Counted from the first letter of the stretch, positions 18,265-28,462 are shown. The stretch is DNA of 64,000 nt from an uncultured Bacteroides sp. (GCA_900555635.1 USLU01000016.1:1-64000); one strand, 5' to 3'. A program made the numbers and translations. Notes: generated by a model not told the origin, from the letters alone.

Positions 18265-18974
18265 ATGTTACAAAAAACGCTGGGGATTGTGCTGCATACC
18301 CTAAAATATAATGATACTTCTCTCATTGTGGATATTTATACGGAAGTTTTCGGCAGAGTCCTCGTTCGCGTAAAACGGCGGTGAAGTCGGTGCTTTTCCA
18401 GCCGTTGGCGTTGGTGGAGTTGGAAGCCGATTTGCGTCCGAATTCTACTATATATAAGGTAAAAGAAGCGAAGTCGTTCTATCCTTTTTCTTCGCTTCCT
18501 TACGATCCATACAAATCTGCTATTGCTTTATTCCTTTCGGAGTTCCTTTATAGGGCTGTGCGCGAAGAGGCGGAGAACCGCCCGTTATTCGCCTATTTGC
18601 AGCATTCCATTATTTGGTTGGATGAGTGTAGAGTGGGGTATGCTAATTTCCATTTGGTATTTTTGATGCGTTTATCCCGTTTTCTGGGGTTATATCCCAA
18701 CTTGGAGGATTATTGTCAAGGGGATTATTTTGATTTGCGCAGTGCTTGCTTTACGGCACTACGTCCGCAACTTCATTCGGACTATATAGGGCCGGAGGAA
18801 GCTTCCCGCCTGACGTTATTGATGCGTATGAACTACGAAACAATGCATCTGTTTGCTATGAATCGGGTAGAGCGTACTCGTTGCCTGACGATTATGAATG
18901 AATATTACCGGCTGCACTTACCTGATTTTCCTATCCTGAAATCGCTGGAAATTCTGAAAGAACTGTTTGATTGA
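18265..18974 (+). pseudogene. recO: DNA repair protein RecO, frameshifted
   Basis: RecO helps load RecA at gaps in the RecFOR pathway. The first frame reads MLQKTLGIVLHTLKYNDTSL through IYTEVFGR, then runs into a stop at 18384. The rest of the protein (PRSRKTAVKSVLFQPLAL to ILKELFD) is in another frame, open from 18360. From memory, intact Bacteroides RecO reads GRASFLV-VPRSRK at this place. The bases coding for roughly seven residues are missing and the frame is lost, which fits a net deletion of about 19 nt. This hits the N-terminal OB-fold DNA-binding domain. The downstream frame could start only at internal GTG 18381. It is either a true mutation or an assembly error. Confidence 0.8.
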
Positions 18975-19017
18975 ATGCTTTGTTTTTGAAGTGCGTAAAA
19001 GAGTCATGAAAAAAAAA

Positions 19018-19075
19018 CCGTATTTCAAGCGCTTTTCTTCCTTTTTATTTAAAGAGGAAAGCATTTGAAATACGG
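19018..19075. terminator. Bidirectional terminator between recO and the YqeY-like gene
   Basis: Arms CCGTATTTCAA and TTGAAATACGG (11 bp), extended inside by GCTTTTC/GGAAAGC, separate the two convergent genes. A run of A precedes it on the left. Confidence 0.8.
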
Positions 19076-19102
19076 CTTCCTGTTAAGAGGTAAGCAGATA
19101 TA

Positions 19103-19552
19103 TTATCCCAGCAATTCTTTCACTTTGGCTGAGATAGCACGTCCTTCGGCAAGTCCGGCGAGTTTTTTGCTGGCAACACCCATTACTTTACCCATGTCTT
19201 TGGCACTGCTGGCACCTGTTTCGGCAATGATTTCTTTCAGAGCTGCTTCCAGCTCTTCGGGAGTCATTTGCTTGGGCAGATAGGCTTCCATGACTTTTAC
19301 CTGAGCCAATTCCGGCTCGGCTAAGTCCTGACGGCCTTGTTGCATGTAGATTTCAGCAGCATCTTTGCCTTGTTTGGTCAATTTCTGAATGATCTTCAAA
19401 GCATCTGCATCACTCAGGGAGTCATTGGCACCCGGAGCAGTTTTAGCTTCGAGGAATACTTTCTTTATATTTCTTAAAGTTTCGAGAGCCACTTTATCTT
19501 TGGCCTTCATCGCGGTTTTAATGTCTTCGCTGACTCTTTCAAATAAATCCAT
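19103..19552 (-). CDS. GatB/YqeY domain protein
   Basis: A 149-aa all-helical protein of the YqeY family, which resembles the tail domain of the GatB amidotransferase subunit. Conserved segments are KAKDKVALETLRNIKK near the start, EAYLPKQMTPEEL, and DMGKVMGVASKKLAG near the end. A role in tRNA-dependent amidation is suggested by the domain but not proven. It lies 23 bp after ftsZ on the same strand, so it probably sits at the tail of the division operon. Confidence 0.93.
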   Translation of the reverse strand: MDLFERVSEDIKTAMKAKDKVALETLRNIKKVFLEAKTAPGANDSLSDADALKIIQKLTKQGKDAAEIYMQQGRQDLAEPELAQVKVMEAYLPKQMTPEELEAALKEIIAETGASSAKDMGKVMGVASKKLAGLAEGRAISAKVKELLG

Positions 19553-19575
19553 AGTTATATAAATTAATTCTTCAT

Positions 19576-20889
19576 TTAAAAAGTGATTACTCCTCCATCG
19601 CCACTTCCGCCGTCCTGCGCTTCTTCAGTGGCGAGAATACTTGCTTGTTCGGCTTTGGCCTTGATGTTGTTCAAGGTGCTCTTGTCGCGGGAATAAGTAG
19701 GAGTATTTTCTACCATGCTGATGATATCGGCATTATCCAGATCTTCGGGGTTGAATATGTAGATGTGGCGGCGACGGCTGCGTTGGTATTTGGCGTTGGC
19801 ATCTTTGCCGTAATAAGTTTCACGACGGTTACGCTTCTGTTCTTCTTCCTCTTCCAGCTCGGCAAGGCGTTTTTGCTCTTCGGCGGTACGCTGCGTGATG
19901 CGGTCGTCCATCTCTTTCATGTGGATGTCCTGAATACCGAAACCGGTAGCAAGCAGGGTGATCTTGACACTCTGTTCCAGATGATCGTCGATAGCCATAC
20001 CGAACTTGGTTTCGAAATCGCGGCTGAAGCGGTTCATGAACTCTTTGATTTCGTCCATTTCGCTCATCATCAACTTGTATTGTGAACTGTAGGAGATATT
20101 GAGCAATACCTTCTTGGAGTTGAAAATGTCGTTGTTGTTCAGCAACGGAGAATGTTGGGCGTTCTTGATGGCTTCGCTGACACGGCTTTCGCCTTCGCCG
20201 TAGCCGGTACTCATGATGGCTACACCACCATCTTTCAATACTGTTTTCACGTCATTGAAGTCGAGATTGACTTTTCCGTGCAAGGTTATAATTTCGGCAA
20301 TACTCTTGGCTGCTACCGAGAGGGTATCGTCGGCTTTGTCGAAAGCATCATCTACGGAGAGTTCGCTGTATATCTCGCTCAACTTTTCGTTGTTGATGAC
20401 CAAGAGGGCATCTACGTGCTTGCTGATTTCCTCAACACCGTCCAATGCCTGGTCTATCTTCTTGTCGCCTTCCCAACGGAACGGAATGGTAACGATGCCG
20501 ATAGTAAGGATATCCATTTCCTTAGCAGTCTGTGCAATAATGGGAGCGGCACCTGTACCTGTACCACCGCCCATACCTGCGGTGATGAATACCATTTTGG
20601 TGCCATCGTTCAGCATATTCTTTATATCATCTATACTCTCTTCTGCGGCTTTACGGGCGCGTGCAGGACGGTTTCCGGCACCTAGTCCTTCCTTACCGAG
20701 TTGCAGTTTTACGGGTACGGGAGAATCCTTCAACGCTTGATTATCTGTATTGCACAGTACGAACGTCACATCATGTATGCCTTCCCGGTACATGTGGTTT
20801 ACGGCGTTGCCACCACCACCTCCTACACCGATTACTTTGATTATCTTCGGAGAATCAGTCGGGAAATCGAATTGTACTATATCGTCCAT
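19576..20889 (-). CDS. ftsZ: Cell division protein FtsZ
   Basis: A 437-aa tubulin-like GTPase that forms the division ring. The N-terminal GVGGGGGNAVNHM and the tubulin signature GGGTGTGAAP (about residues 107-116) bind GTP; the T7-loop catalytic region follows (NLDFNDVKTVL). A charged linker (KRLAELEEEEEQKRNRR) leads to a tail that ends GGSGDGGVITF rather than the canonical FtsA-binding peptide, so partner contacts may lie elsewhere in the tail. It lies directly after ftsA. Confidence 0.98.
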   Translation of the reverse strand: MDDIVQFDFPTDSPKIIKVIGVGGGGGNAVNHMYREGIHDVTFVLCNTDNQALKDSPVPVKLQLGKEGLGAGNRPARARKAAEESIDDIKNMLNDGTKMVFITAGMGGGTGTGAAPIIAQTAKEMDILTIGIVTIPFRWEGDKKIDQALDGVEEISKHVDALLVINNEKLSEIYSELSVDDAFDKADDTLSVAAKSIAEIITLHGKVNLDFNDVKTVLKDGGVAIMSTGYGEGESRVSEAIKNAQHSPLLNNNDIFNSKKVLLNISYSSQYKLMMSEMDEIKEFMNRFSRDFETKFGMAIDDHLEQSVKITLLATGFGIQDIHMKEMDDRITQRTAEEQKRLAELEEEEEQKRNRRETYYGKDANAKYQRSRRRHIYIFNPEDLDNADIISMVENTPTYSRDKSTLNNIKAKAEQASILATEEAQDGGSGDGGVITF

Positions 20890-20911
20890 AATTATAGGGA
20901 TTATTAAATAG

Positions 20912-22345
20912 TTATTTCATATCGTCATCAGAGAAGATCTCCTTGGAGAATTTGTCGAAGGTGCGTTCAAACCAGCCGGGACCCTCTTTTTTCTTCCGTT
21001 TCTTTTCTTCTTTTTCGCGTTGTTCTTTCTCTTTGCGTTCACGTTCCTTCCGCTCTTTCTCTTCCTTATCCCTTTGGGCTTTGGCAGCGCGCGCAGCGGC
21101 TTCCTGTTCTTTCAAGGCTTCGTCGTTATCGAACATGTTGACGGTCTTTATAGGCTCAGAAGCCGTAGCCGGTTTAGGTTTGGCTACTTCTTGCAGGCAA
21201 CAGTTGTCGTTTCCGGCAGCGAGCAGTCCCAGTAGGGTATTTTGCATACCATCTTTTTTGAGAACATCGCTGTAACCATGAACTGTATTGTGTGCAAACT
21301 TTGCAGTCTTGATCTTTTCCATTTTGCTTAGCTTGCGGAAGGCGTCTTCAATATTCTTCAGGTTAGCACTGCCACCGGTGAATATCACTCCGGAGAATAG
21401 TTTGTCTTCGTATCCTGACAGTTGCAGTTGGTTCCATACGTTGGCAAGGATTTCTTCGGCACGGGCTTCGATGATGTTGTTCAGTTTAGCCAACTCAATG
21501 GTGCGTCCGTCTTCCAGCGTACATACGGCAGGGACTTCTTTGTCATCTTCTTCCTCTTCATATAGAGCGTTACCGTATTGCAGTTTCAACTTTTCGGCAT
21601 CCTCTTCTTCCATTTGCAGGGAGGCGATGTCGTGAGTGATGTTGCTTCCACCTAGCGGTAGTACGCTCAGATAGCGCAAGATGTTGTTTTTATACACTAC
21701 AATAGTGGTAGTATCTGCGCCAAAGTCAACTAAGGCACAACCTGAACGCATTTCGTTTTCCGTCAGCACTACATTCGCCAGGGCTATCGGAGCAATGAGC
21801 AGGTCGGCAATCTCCACCTTGGCTTGCTCGAAACTGTGTTCCAGATTCTTTTTGAGCGAAGCGCGTGCAACGATGTTCAAGAATTGCCCGGTAATATGTT
21901 TGCCTGCCACTCCTACCGGATCGGCATGCAGGTTATTGTCTATCTTATATTCTTGCGGGGCGACATCCAGCACAGTCATTTCCGCCAAGGGAACTTCCAG
22001 GTTCTCGTCGCAGATTGCGTCGATTAATTCTTGCGAGATAATACCTTCTTCTTCCAGCGTACGGCTTACCGCATTCTTGACCGTGCGCAATGATTGTCCG
22101 CCGATGCCTACATATACTTTGGCAATGGAGTTGTTGAGCTGGCTTTCCAGCTTGTTGATGATGGTAGTCAGTGCCTGTGCTGTCTTATCGATGTTGTAGA
22201 TTACCCCCTTGTGGATAAAGGAGGAGGCGTCTTCGCGTGCATAAGCCAACACCTGAATGCTTCCGTCACTGTTCTTCTTTCCTGCGATACCGGAAATCTT
22301 CGAAGAACTCAACTCAATAGCGGCGATGAAATCTGTTGTTGCCAT
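20912..22345 (-). CDS. ftsA: Cell division protein FtsA
   Basis: A 477-aa actin-like ATPase that tethers FtsZ to the membrane. The phosphate-1 region is IAAIELSSSKISGIAGKK, followed by the SHS2 insert and a phosphate-2 motif (GCALVDFGADTTTIVVY). The adenosine motif is GVIFTGGSANLKNI. A highly charged K/E/R-rich linker (about residues 415-455) precedes a short amphipathic end (PGWFERTFDKFSKEIF), the likely membrane anchor. It lies between ftsQ and ftsZ. Confidence 0.97.
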   Translation of the reverse strand: MATTDFIAAIELSSSKISGIAGKKNSDGSIQVLAYAREDASSFIHKGVIYNIDKTAQALTTIINKLESQLNNSIAKVYVGIGGQSLRTVKNAVSRTLEEEGIISQELIDAICDENLEVPLAEMTVLDVAPQEYKIDNNLHADPVGVAGKHITGQFLNIVARASLKKNLEHSFEQAKVEIADLLIAPIALANVVLTENEMRSGCALVDFGADTTTIVVYKNNILRYLSVLPLGGSNITHDIASLQMEEEDAEKLKLQYGNALYEEEEDDKEVPAVCTLEDGRTIELAKLNNIIEARAEEILANVWNQLQLSGYEDKLFSGVIFTGGSANLKNIEDAFRKLSKMEKIKTAKFAHNTVHGYSDVLKKDGMQNTLLGLLAAGNDNCCLQEVAKPKPATASEPIKTVNMFDNDEALKEQEAAARAAKAQRDKEEKERKERERKEKEQREKEEKKRKKKEGPGWFERTFDKFSKEIFSDDDMK

Positions 22346-22428
22346 ATCTATTTAATTTATGATTTCTAATTTATGATTTATGATTTCCTGTTTATGATTC
22401 TCATGCAACGTCACCGCGCGGCAATAAA

Positions 22429-23178
22429 TCATAAATCTTTTCCTTCTCTCTTCGTGCAAATAATCTGGTTGCCAAATTCAACGCTGATGCGGGAGTATTT
22501 GTTCCAGCCCACCCGGTTCAATGCTTTCTCATAGAACATTTTCACCCGTTCGAGTTTTCTCTCATACCCATCCAGTTTGCCAAGGTAGATAAGATGATCG
22601 CCAACCCGGGGTACCAGTTCTATATTCTTGCCGGATAATACATGGATTTGCTCAATTTGTGCATTCCAAAATGGATTACTTTGCAAAAATACACCAAACT
22701 TATATAAATCCCTCATGGCAAACGACTTTTCTACATTTCCGGTGACAATAGCAAGGTGTGCAACGCATTTTGCATCGGGTGGCATCACGGTTCCTTTGTT
22801 GTCTAGATAGTAATTATCGCCATTGGCGCTCATTACCCGCAGAATAGGAATACGTTGAGTTACTTCCACGTGAATTTTACCGCTGGGAGTTTTGTAGCAT
22901 TCCACTTGGTCGATTAACGGATGCTTGGAGAGTTCCTTTTCCAAAGTCTTAGTGCGGATGCGCTCCATTTTCTTGCCTACAGGGTTGATGCCTTTAGTAT
23001 CCAATAAGGTAGCTACTTCCTTTTTCGTGATGAAACCGGCATATACCGTATCTTTTATGATTAGCTCTACATCACGACATACCTGACCTGCCGGCTTCCG
23101 GTTGAAAGCGGTGATTGCTACAACCAGGTAGGCAATGACGAGCAACATAACGAGGGATAGTAGAATCCTTTTAATCAT
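22429..23178 (-). CDS. ftsQ: Cell division protein FtsQ/DivIB
   Basis: A 249-aa bitopic inner-membrane protein: a short N-terminal cytoplasmic tail, one transmembrane helix (about residues 4-25) and a periplasmic POTRA-like and beta domain. The segment LSKHPLIDQVECYKTPSGKI is typical of FtsQ POTRA regions. It links early and late divisome components. Sequence conservation is low in this family, so the call leans on its position between murC and ftsA. Confidence 0.9.
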   Translation of the reverse strand: MIKRILLSLVMLLVIAYLVVAITAFNRKPAGQVCRDVELIIKDTVYAGFITKKEVATLLDTKGINPVGKKMERIRTKTLEKELSKHPLIDQVECYKTPSGKIHVEVTQRIPILRVMSANGDNYYLDNKGTVMPPDAKCVAHLAIVTGNVEKSFAMRDLYKFGVFLQSNPFWNAQIEQIHVLSGKNIELVPRVGDHLIYLGKLDGYERKLERVKMFYEKALNRVGWNKYSRISVEFGNQIICTKREGKDL

Positions 23179-23211
23179 AGATTTATTTACTATTTTACAA
23201 TTTACAATTTA

Positions 23212-24597
23212 CTATTTGAGATAGCGCTGTTTAAGCAATTGAGTTATGGAAGGCACATAGTTGTCCAAATCTCCCGCACCCAATACAATCAGTACTTCGA
23301 TGGGCTTCTGCGAGAGAAGGTTTAAAACGTCTTCTTTCTTGCAGATGCATTTCTCGATACCCAGACGCAGGTTGTTATATATCAGCTCACTGGTTACACC
23401 GGGTATGGGCTGTTCGCGTGCCGGATAAATCTCTGTCAGGATCACTTCATCCAGCAAGGAAAGGCTGTCTGCAAAATCTTTGTAGAAGTCACGGGTACGT
23501 GTATATAGATGGGGCTGGAAGATAGCGGTAATCTTCTTGTCCTGATATAGCTCACGGATGGACTTCACGCTTTGGGCTATTTCTGCCGGATGGTGAGCAT
23601 AGTCGCTGAGGAATACTATTTTATCCGTCTTCAGTTTGAAGTCGAAACGGCGGTCTACGCCATGGAAACTTGCCATGCCCCGCTTGATTTCTTCATCGGT
23701 AGCACCGCTGAGGTGGGCGAGAGCCATAGCTGCAACACCGTTTTCAATGTTGATGCTGACAGGGACTCCCAGTTGAATATCATTGATGCGAGTATCGGGA
23801 GCAACGAAGTCAATGAAAATTTCGCCATTACCTATGCGGATATTCTCAGCGTGGAAGTCGCCTTCGTCTTTAGAGTAAGTATATACTTTTACTCCGGCCT
23901 GTACGTCCGGTTGCAAACTGATTCCTTTACGGATAATCAATGCGCCGCCCGGTTGTATGAGCGTGGTATAATGGCGGAAACTCTCCAAATAAGCCTCTTC
24001 GGTTCCGTAGATGTCCAGGTGGTCGGGATCGGTAGCGGTTATGACACTTAACCAAGGCGACAACCAATGGAATGAACGGTCGAACTCATCTGCTTCAATA
24101 ACAGTATACGGGCTGCTTGAAGAGAGTAACAGATTAGTACCGTAATTCTTTGAGATACCACCAAGGAAAGCAGTACACTCTACATGCGACTGATGTAACA
24201 AATGGGCGGCCATGGTACTGGTTGTTGTTTTGCCGTGAGTTCCGGCAACGCACAAACCTTTGCTGCTACGGGTTATGATGCCTAATACTTGGGAACGTTT
24301 ATGTATTTCGAATCCATTTTCGCGGAAATAAACCAGCTCGGAATGTTCCTGAGGAACAGCAGGAGTATAAACTACCAAAGTAGTGGCTCTATCCTTGCAG
24401 CAATCAGGAATGAGGTTGACATCTTCCTCGTAGTGTATTTGTGCACCTTCCGTTATCAGGCGTTCGGTCAATTCGCTTGGGGTACGGTCGTAACCTGCTA
24501 CAATTTTGCCTTTCGAAAGGAAATAGCGTATCAAGGCACTCATACCGATGCCACCGGCACCGACAAAATATACGGATTTTATTGTTTCTATATTCAT
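23212..24597 (-). CDS. murC: UDP-N-acetylmuramate-L-alanine ligase
   Basis: A 461-aa ATP-dependent ligase that adds the first amino acid, L-alanine, to UDP-MurNAc. The Rossmann start FVGAGGIGMSAL binds the UDP substrate. The P-loop is AGTHGKTTTSTM (about residues 115-126), followed by the Mur-ligase motifs IEADEFDRSF and ATDPDHLDIYG and the C-terminal DYAHHPAEI. Full length. It sits between murG and ftsQ. Confidence 0.98.
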   Translation of the reverse strand: MNIETIKSVYFVGAGGIGMSALIRYFLSKGKIVAGYDRTPSELTERLITEGAQIHYEEDVNLIPDCCKDRATTLVVYTPAVPQEHSELVYFRENGFEIHKRSQVLGIITRSSKGLCVAGTHGKTTTSTMAAHLLHQSHVECTAFLGGISKNYGTNLLLSSSSPYTVIEADEFDRSFHWLSPWLSVITATDPDHLDIYGTEEAYLESFRHYTTLIQPGGALIIRKGISLQPDVQAGVKVYTYSKDEGDFHAENIRIGNGEIFIDFVAPDTRINDIQLGVPVSINIENGVAAMALAHLSGATDEEIKRGMASFHGVDRRFDFKLKTDKIVFLSDYAHHPAEIAQSVKSIRELYQDKKITAIFQPHLYTRTRDFYKDFADSLSLLDEVILTEIYPAREQPIPGVTSELIYNNLRLGIEKCICKKEDVLNLLSQKPIEVLIVLGAGDLDNYVPSITQLLKQRYLK

Positions 24598-24639
24598 TGT
24601 TTTGTATGTTGATGAAGTATCTTAATTATGTTACTTTAC

Positions 24640-25779
24640 TTATTTTATTAGTTTCAATACTTCTTTTGCTATAATAGTTGCCGAGTCGGGCAATGCTAGT
24701 TTGGCTATGTTCTCACTTAAGCTTTTCAACTTTTCAGTATTGGATATGGTTTCCATGGCTACCGGCAATAGTTTGTCTTTTGCATCTACATCTTTTACAT
24801 AGATGGCGGCGTCTTTATTAACCAATGCCAGTGCGTTCTTCGTTTGGTGATCTTCGGCCACATTGGGCGAAGGGACCAGTATGACGGGTTTATGTAACAG
24901 GCAAAATTCAGAAATAGAGCCTGCACCTGCACGCGAAATAACTAAATCGGCAGCAGCATAAGCACTTGCCATATCTTTGATGAAATCCGTCACGTATAAG
25001 TTAGGAATCGCATTGATATGCGGATGGCGCACAGGTTCTCCCGTAGCGGCAGTGATTGCTTCTCTGATTTGTTCGATATAAATCTTTCCCGTCTGCCAGA
25101 TGAATTGTACGTTGGGATTGGCGCGAATGACATCTAGTCCGCCGATTAACGTCTCATTGATGGTACGGGCGCCGAGACTACCGCCTAAGATAAGAATGGT
25201 TTTCTTCGCCGGGTTTAGTCCGAAGCTCTCCGTAGCTTCTTCGTGTGAAATAGAATGTCCGAGCAAATTCTGACGTACCGGATTCCCCGTCATGATAATC
25301 TTTTCTGCCGGGAAGAACTTTTCCATACCTTCATAAGCTACACAAATCTTGCATGCTTTTTGGGCAAGCAGTTTGTTGGTCACACCGGCGTATGAATTCT
25401 GTTCCTGTATCAAAGTAGGAACTCCCATCATGCCTGCTGTTTTCAATGTGGGACCGCTGGCATAACCACCAACACCTACCGCTACTTGTGGCTTGAACTT
25501 TTTGATAATGCTTCTTGCCTTCCACTGGCTGCGTGCCAGCTTTATGAGTACGGCGATATTCTTCCACAGATGCTTACGGTCAAATCCGGCAATCGGTAAA
25601 CCGATGATCTGATACCCGGCATCGGGTACGCGTTGCATCTCCATTCTTCCTTCAGCACCGACAAAGAGGATTTCTGCGTCGGGGCACAACTCTTTTAAAG
25701 CGTTGGCAATGGAAACAGCCGGGAATATATGTCCTCCGGTACCTCCTCCGCTGATGATTATGCGTGGTTTGTTATTCAT
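24640..25779 (-). CDS. murG: Undecaprenyl-PP-MurNAc-pentapeptide GlcNAc transferase
   Basis: A 379-aa GT28-family glycosyltransferase that turns lipid I into lipid II at the inner face of the membrane. The N-terminal glycine loop is SGGGTGGHIFPAVSIANAL, the second is ILGGSLGARTINE, and the donor-binding segment is ADLVISRAGAGSISEF. The length is normal. It lies between ftsW and murC. Confidence 0.98.
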   Translation of the reverse strand: MNNKPRIIISGGGTGGHIFPAVSIANALKELCPDAEILFVGAEGRMEMQRVPDAGYQIIGLPIAGFDRKHLWKNIAVLIKLARSQWKARSIIKKFKPQVAVGVGGYASGPTLKTAGMMGVPTLIQEQNSYAGVTNKLLAQKACKICVAYEGMEKFFPAEKIIMTGNPVRQNLLGHSISHEEATESFGLNPAKKTILILGGSLGARTINETLIGGLDVIRANPNVQFIWQTGKIYIEQIREAITAATGEPVRHPHINAIPNLYVTDFIKDMASAYAAADLVISRAGAGSISEFCLLHKPVILVPSPNVAEDHQTKNALALVNKDAAIYVKDVDAKDKLLPVAMETISNTEKLKSLSENIAKLALPDSATIIAKEVLKLIK

Positions 25780-25802
25780 CTTTTTCTCTTTTAATTCTCT
25801 AT

Positions 25803-27095
25803 TTACTCAAATTCTGCATCACTATTAAAGGCTTTTGCCGTTGGGTCAACAGCCGTTTGTGCATCACTCACTACCGGTTGTTCCGGATTTTCGGGATTTT
25901 CAGCATCTACCAGCAACGGTATCTGGGCATCGTGCATCTGCTGTTCTTCCAATTTTGCCGTATATCGGCTCACACTCAGGATCATACCGATATATACACA
26001 ATTGATAAGCGTCGAGGTACCACCACGGCTAATGAGAGGCAACGGCTGACCGGTAACAGGCGCCAATCCTACGGCAACCATCATGTTGAACATTGCCTGC
26101 GAAACAAGTAGCAGGGCAATGCCGATAACCAGGAAGGCCGGGAAAGTACGGTCGCATTTCTTTGCGATACGTCCGGCACGTACCAGCAAGCAGATGTAGA
26201 GGAAGACTACTACAGCTCCTCCTATCAAGCCTAATTCTTCTATCACGATGGCGAAGATAAAGTCGGAATATGCCTGACTCAGGAAGTCGCGTTGTACGGA
26301 GTTACCGGGACCCTTACCAATAACGTGGCTGGTAGCTACTGCAATACGGGCATGTCCTACTTGGGCATCTCGGTCAATATCGAACTTAGCAGCAGGAATA
26401 TTCTCGCTTTTGGCGAATTTCTCAATGCGGGCACGCCAAGTATCAAAACGGTGCGTAGCAGGAAGATCAATGTCTTTAGTCAGTTCGAGAAAGGCAACGG
26501 CAACAATGACTATGCCTGCCAAACTTCCCATCAGTATCAACAATTTCTTCATTGCGATACGTCCGATGAACATCATCAGGAAGACTACTCCAAACAATAA
26601 AGCAGCCGTTGAGAAATTCTCCGGTAAGATAAGTCCGCAGATCACCGCTGTGATAATCATAATCCGCTTGAATGCCTTAGGACTTGCTCCATCTTCATCC
26701 TGCCCTTTGCTCAGGATAAATGCTGTGACAATAATAACAGCCATCTTAGCAATCTCCGAGGGTTGGAATTGGAAGCCTAAAACAGGAATGAAACGTGCTG
26801 CATCATTGACGCGTGCCATAAACATTACTACTACAAGCAATACGGCAGAGGTTGGTAACAGGAATACGGGAAATACCTGAAACCATTTGTAGGGTATATT
26901 ATGGAAAAATACAACAACAACCGCACCTACCATAAGGAAGATGCTGTGCTGTGTAATTGGCCCCCAGTGGTCACCGCTCTTGTAGGTCAGCGTACTGGAT
27001 GCACTGAACACTTCGATAACCGAAATGAGGCAAAGGACGAGGAAGATGATCCAGATAACCTTGTCCCCTTTGAATATGCTTTTTAGTAGATCCAA
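25803..27095 (-). CDS. ftsW: Lipid II polymerase FtsW (SEDS family)
   Basis: A 430-aa SEDS glycosyltransferase with about ten transmembrane helices. It polymerises septal peptidoglycan together with the class B PBP encoded upstream in this cluster. Motifs include PSEIAKMAVIIV, the loop HARIAVATSHVIGKGPGNS, and the C-terminal PLPLISRGGTSTL. A hydrophilic tail of about 60 residues follows the last helix. Confidence 0.96.
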   Translation of the reverse strand: MDLLKSIFKGDKVIWIIFLVLCLISVIEVFSASSTLTYKSGDHWGPITQHSIFLMVGAVVVVFFHNIPYKWFQVFPVFLLPTSAVLLVVVMFMARVNDAARFIPVLGFQFQPSEIAKMAVIIVTAFILSKGQDEDGASPKAFKRIMIITAVICGLILPENFSTAALLFGVVFLMMFIGRIAMKKLLILMGSLAGIVIVAVAFLELTKDIDLPATHRFDTWRARIEKFAKSENIPAAKFDIDRDAQVGHARIAVATSHVIGKGPGNSVQRDFLSQAYSDFIFAIVIEELGLIGGAVVVFLYICLLVRAGRIAKKCDRTFPAFLVIGIALLLVSQAMFNMMVAVGLAPVTGQPLPLISRGGTSTLINCVYIGMILSVSRYTAKLEEQQMHDAQIPLLVDAENPENPEQPVVSDAQTAVDPTAKAFNSDAEFE

Positions 27096-27120
27096 TGTTT
27101 TGTAAATTAATAATTAAAAA

Positions 27121-28455
27121 TTAGAGGGAACGTACGCAATCCTTGAACTGATCGCCGCGATCTTCATAACTCTTGAATAGGTCGAAACTAGCGCAGCATG
27201 GGCTTAGCAATACTGTTTCACCTTTTTGAGCTAGTTTGAAGGCTGCCTCTACTGCATCTTTCATTCCGGTTTGTATATCGGCAACCGGTAAGCCCATGCG
27301 GTCGAAAAAGTCGTGTAACTTTTCGTTGTGTAATCCTAGGTATACCAAGGCTGAACACTTTTCGCGTACAAGATCTTCAATTTCCTTATAGTCATTGCCT
27401 TTGTCTTTACCGCCAAGTATCAATACCGTCTTAGTAGTCATGCTCTGCAAGGCATACCAGCAGGAATTTACATTCGTTGCCTTAGAGTCATTGATGAAAT
27501 GTATGCCGCGGACGGTAGCGACCTTTTCTAATCGGTGTTCTACACCTTTGAAGTCCGACAAAGCTTTGCGGATATCTTCTTTCTTGATGCCTGCAAGATT
27601 TGCAGAGATGCCGGCAGCCAAGGAGTTGTATAAGTTGTGAGTGCCACGTAGCGCCAGTTCCTCTTGTTCCATATTGAAAGCTATCGGTGCGTCGATTTCT
27701 ACTTCGCCATCTTGAACGTATGCTATGACCCCTTCTTTTTTGATGGCTGCGAACGGATAAAGATGGGCTTTCAGGCCATGCTTGGCAAGTTCGCGCTTGA
27801 TGATAGGGTCATCGTTCCAGTAGATAAAAGCATCTTCCGGAGTCTGGTTCTGAGTAATGCGGAATTTGGCATCTACATAGTTCTGCATACAATGATCGTA
27901 GCGGTCCAGATGATCGGGTGTGATATTCATCAGTACGGCGATATTAGCGCGGAAATTGTACATGTTGTCCAACTGAAATGAACTTAGCTCGATGATATAA
28001 TAATCGTGATGTTCAGTAGCTACTTGTAGAGCAAGGCTGTTTCCTATGTTTCCAGCCAGTCCCACATTCAGGTCTGCACTCTTAAAAATGTGATAAATGA
28101 GTGAAGTAGTAGTGGTTTTGCCATTGGAGCCAGTGATACAAATCATTTTGGCATCTGTGTAACGTCCGGCAAACTCTATTTCTGAGATGATAGGCGTGCC
28201 TTGTTCTATTAGTTTCAGAATAAGTGGGGCATCATTAGGAATACCGGGACTTTTTACAACCTCGTCAGCATTCAGTATCAGCTCTTCGGTGTGTTGTTTT
28301 TCTTCCCAAGCAATCTCATACTTATTCAGTAATTCTTTGTATTTGTCTTTAATGGCGGACATGTCCGAAACGAACGTGTCGAACCCTTTTACCTTGGCGA
28401 GTACGGCAGCACCTGCACCGCTTTCGCCAGCTCCTAATACTACAATTCTACTCAT
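27121..28455 (-). CDS. murD: UDP-MurNAc-L-alanine-D-glutamate ligase
   Basis: A 444-aa Mur ligase that adds D-glutamate. It begins RIVVLGAGESGAGAAVLA, has the P-loop ITGSNGKTTTTSLIYH, the motif ELSSFQLDNM, NITPDHLDRYD and the C-terminal NDSKATNVNS. The gene is preceded by an AT-rich inverted repeat that separates it from mraY. Confidence 0.98.
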   Translation of the reverse strand: MSRIVVLGAGESGAGAAVLAKVKGFDTFVSDMSAIKDKYKELLNKYEIAWEEKQHTEELILNADEVVKSPGIPNDAPLILKLIEQGTPIISEIEFAGRYTDAKMICITGSNGKTTTTSLIYHIFKSADLNVGLAGNIGNSLALQVATEHHDYYIIELSSFQLDNMYNFRANIAVLMNITPDHLDRYDHCMQNYVDAKFRITQNQTPEDAFIYWNDDPIIKRELAKHGLKAHLYPFAAIKKEGVIAYVQDGEVEIDAPIAFNMEQEELALRGTHNLYNSLAAGISANLAGIKKEDIRKALSDFKGVEHRLEKVATVRGIHFINDSKATNVNSCWYALQSMTTKTVLILGGKDKGNDYKEIEDLVREKCSALVYLGLHNEKLHDFFDRMGLPVADIQTGMKDAVEAAFKLAQKGETVLLSPCCASFDLFKSYEDRGDQFKDCVRSL

Positions 28456-28462
28456 GTTATTT

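Noticed and set aside
18082..18384. 100-codon frame starting MKRLWAVFFVIVF upstream of recO
   Set aside because: It covers the recO promoter region and merges into the recO N-terminal frame; RecO similarity starts at 18265.
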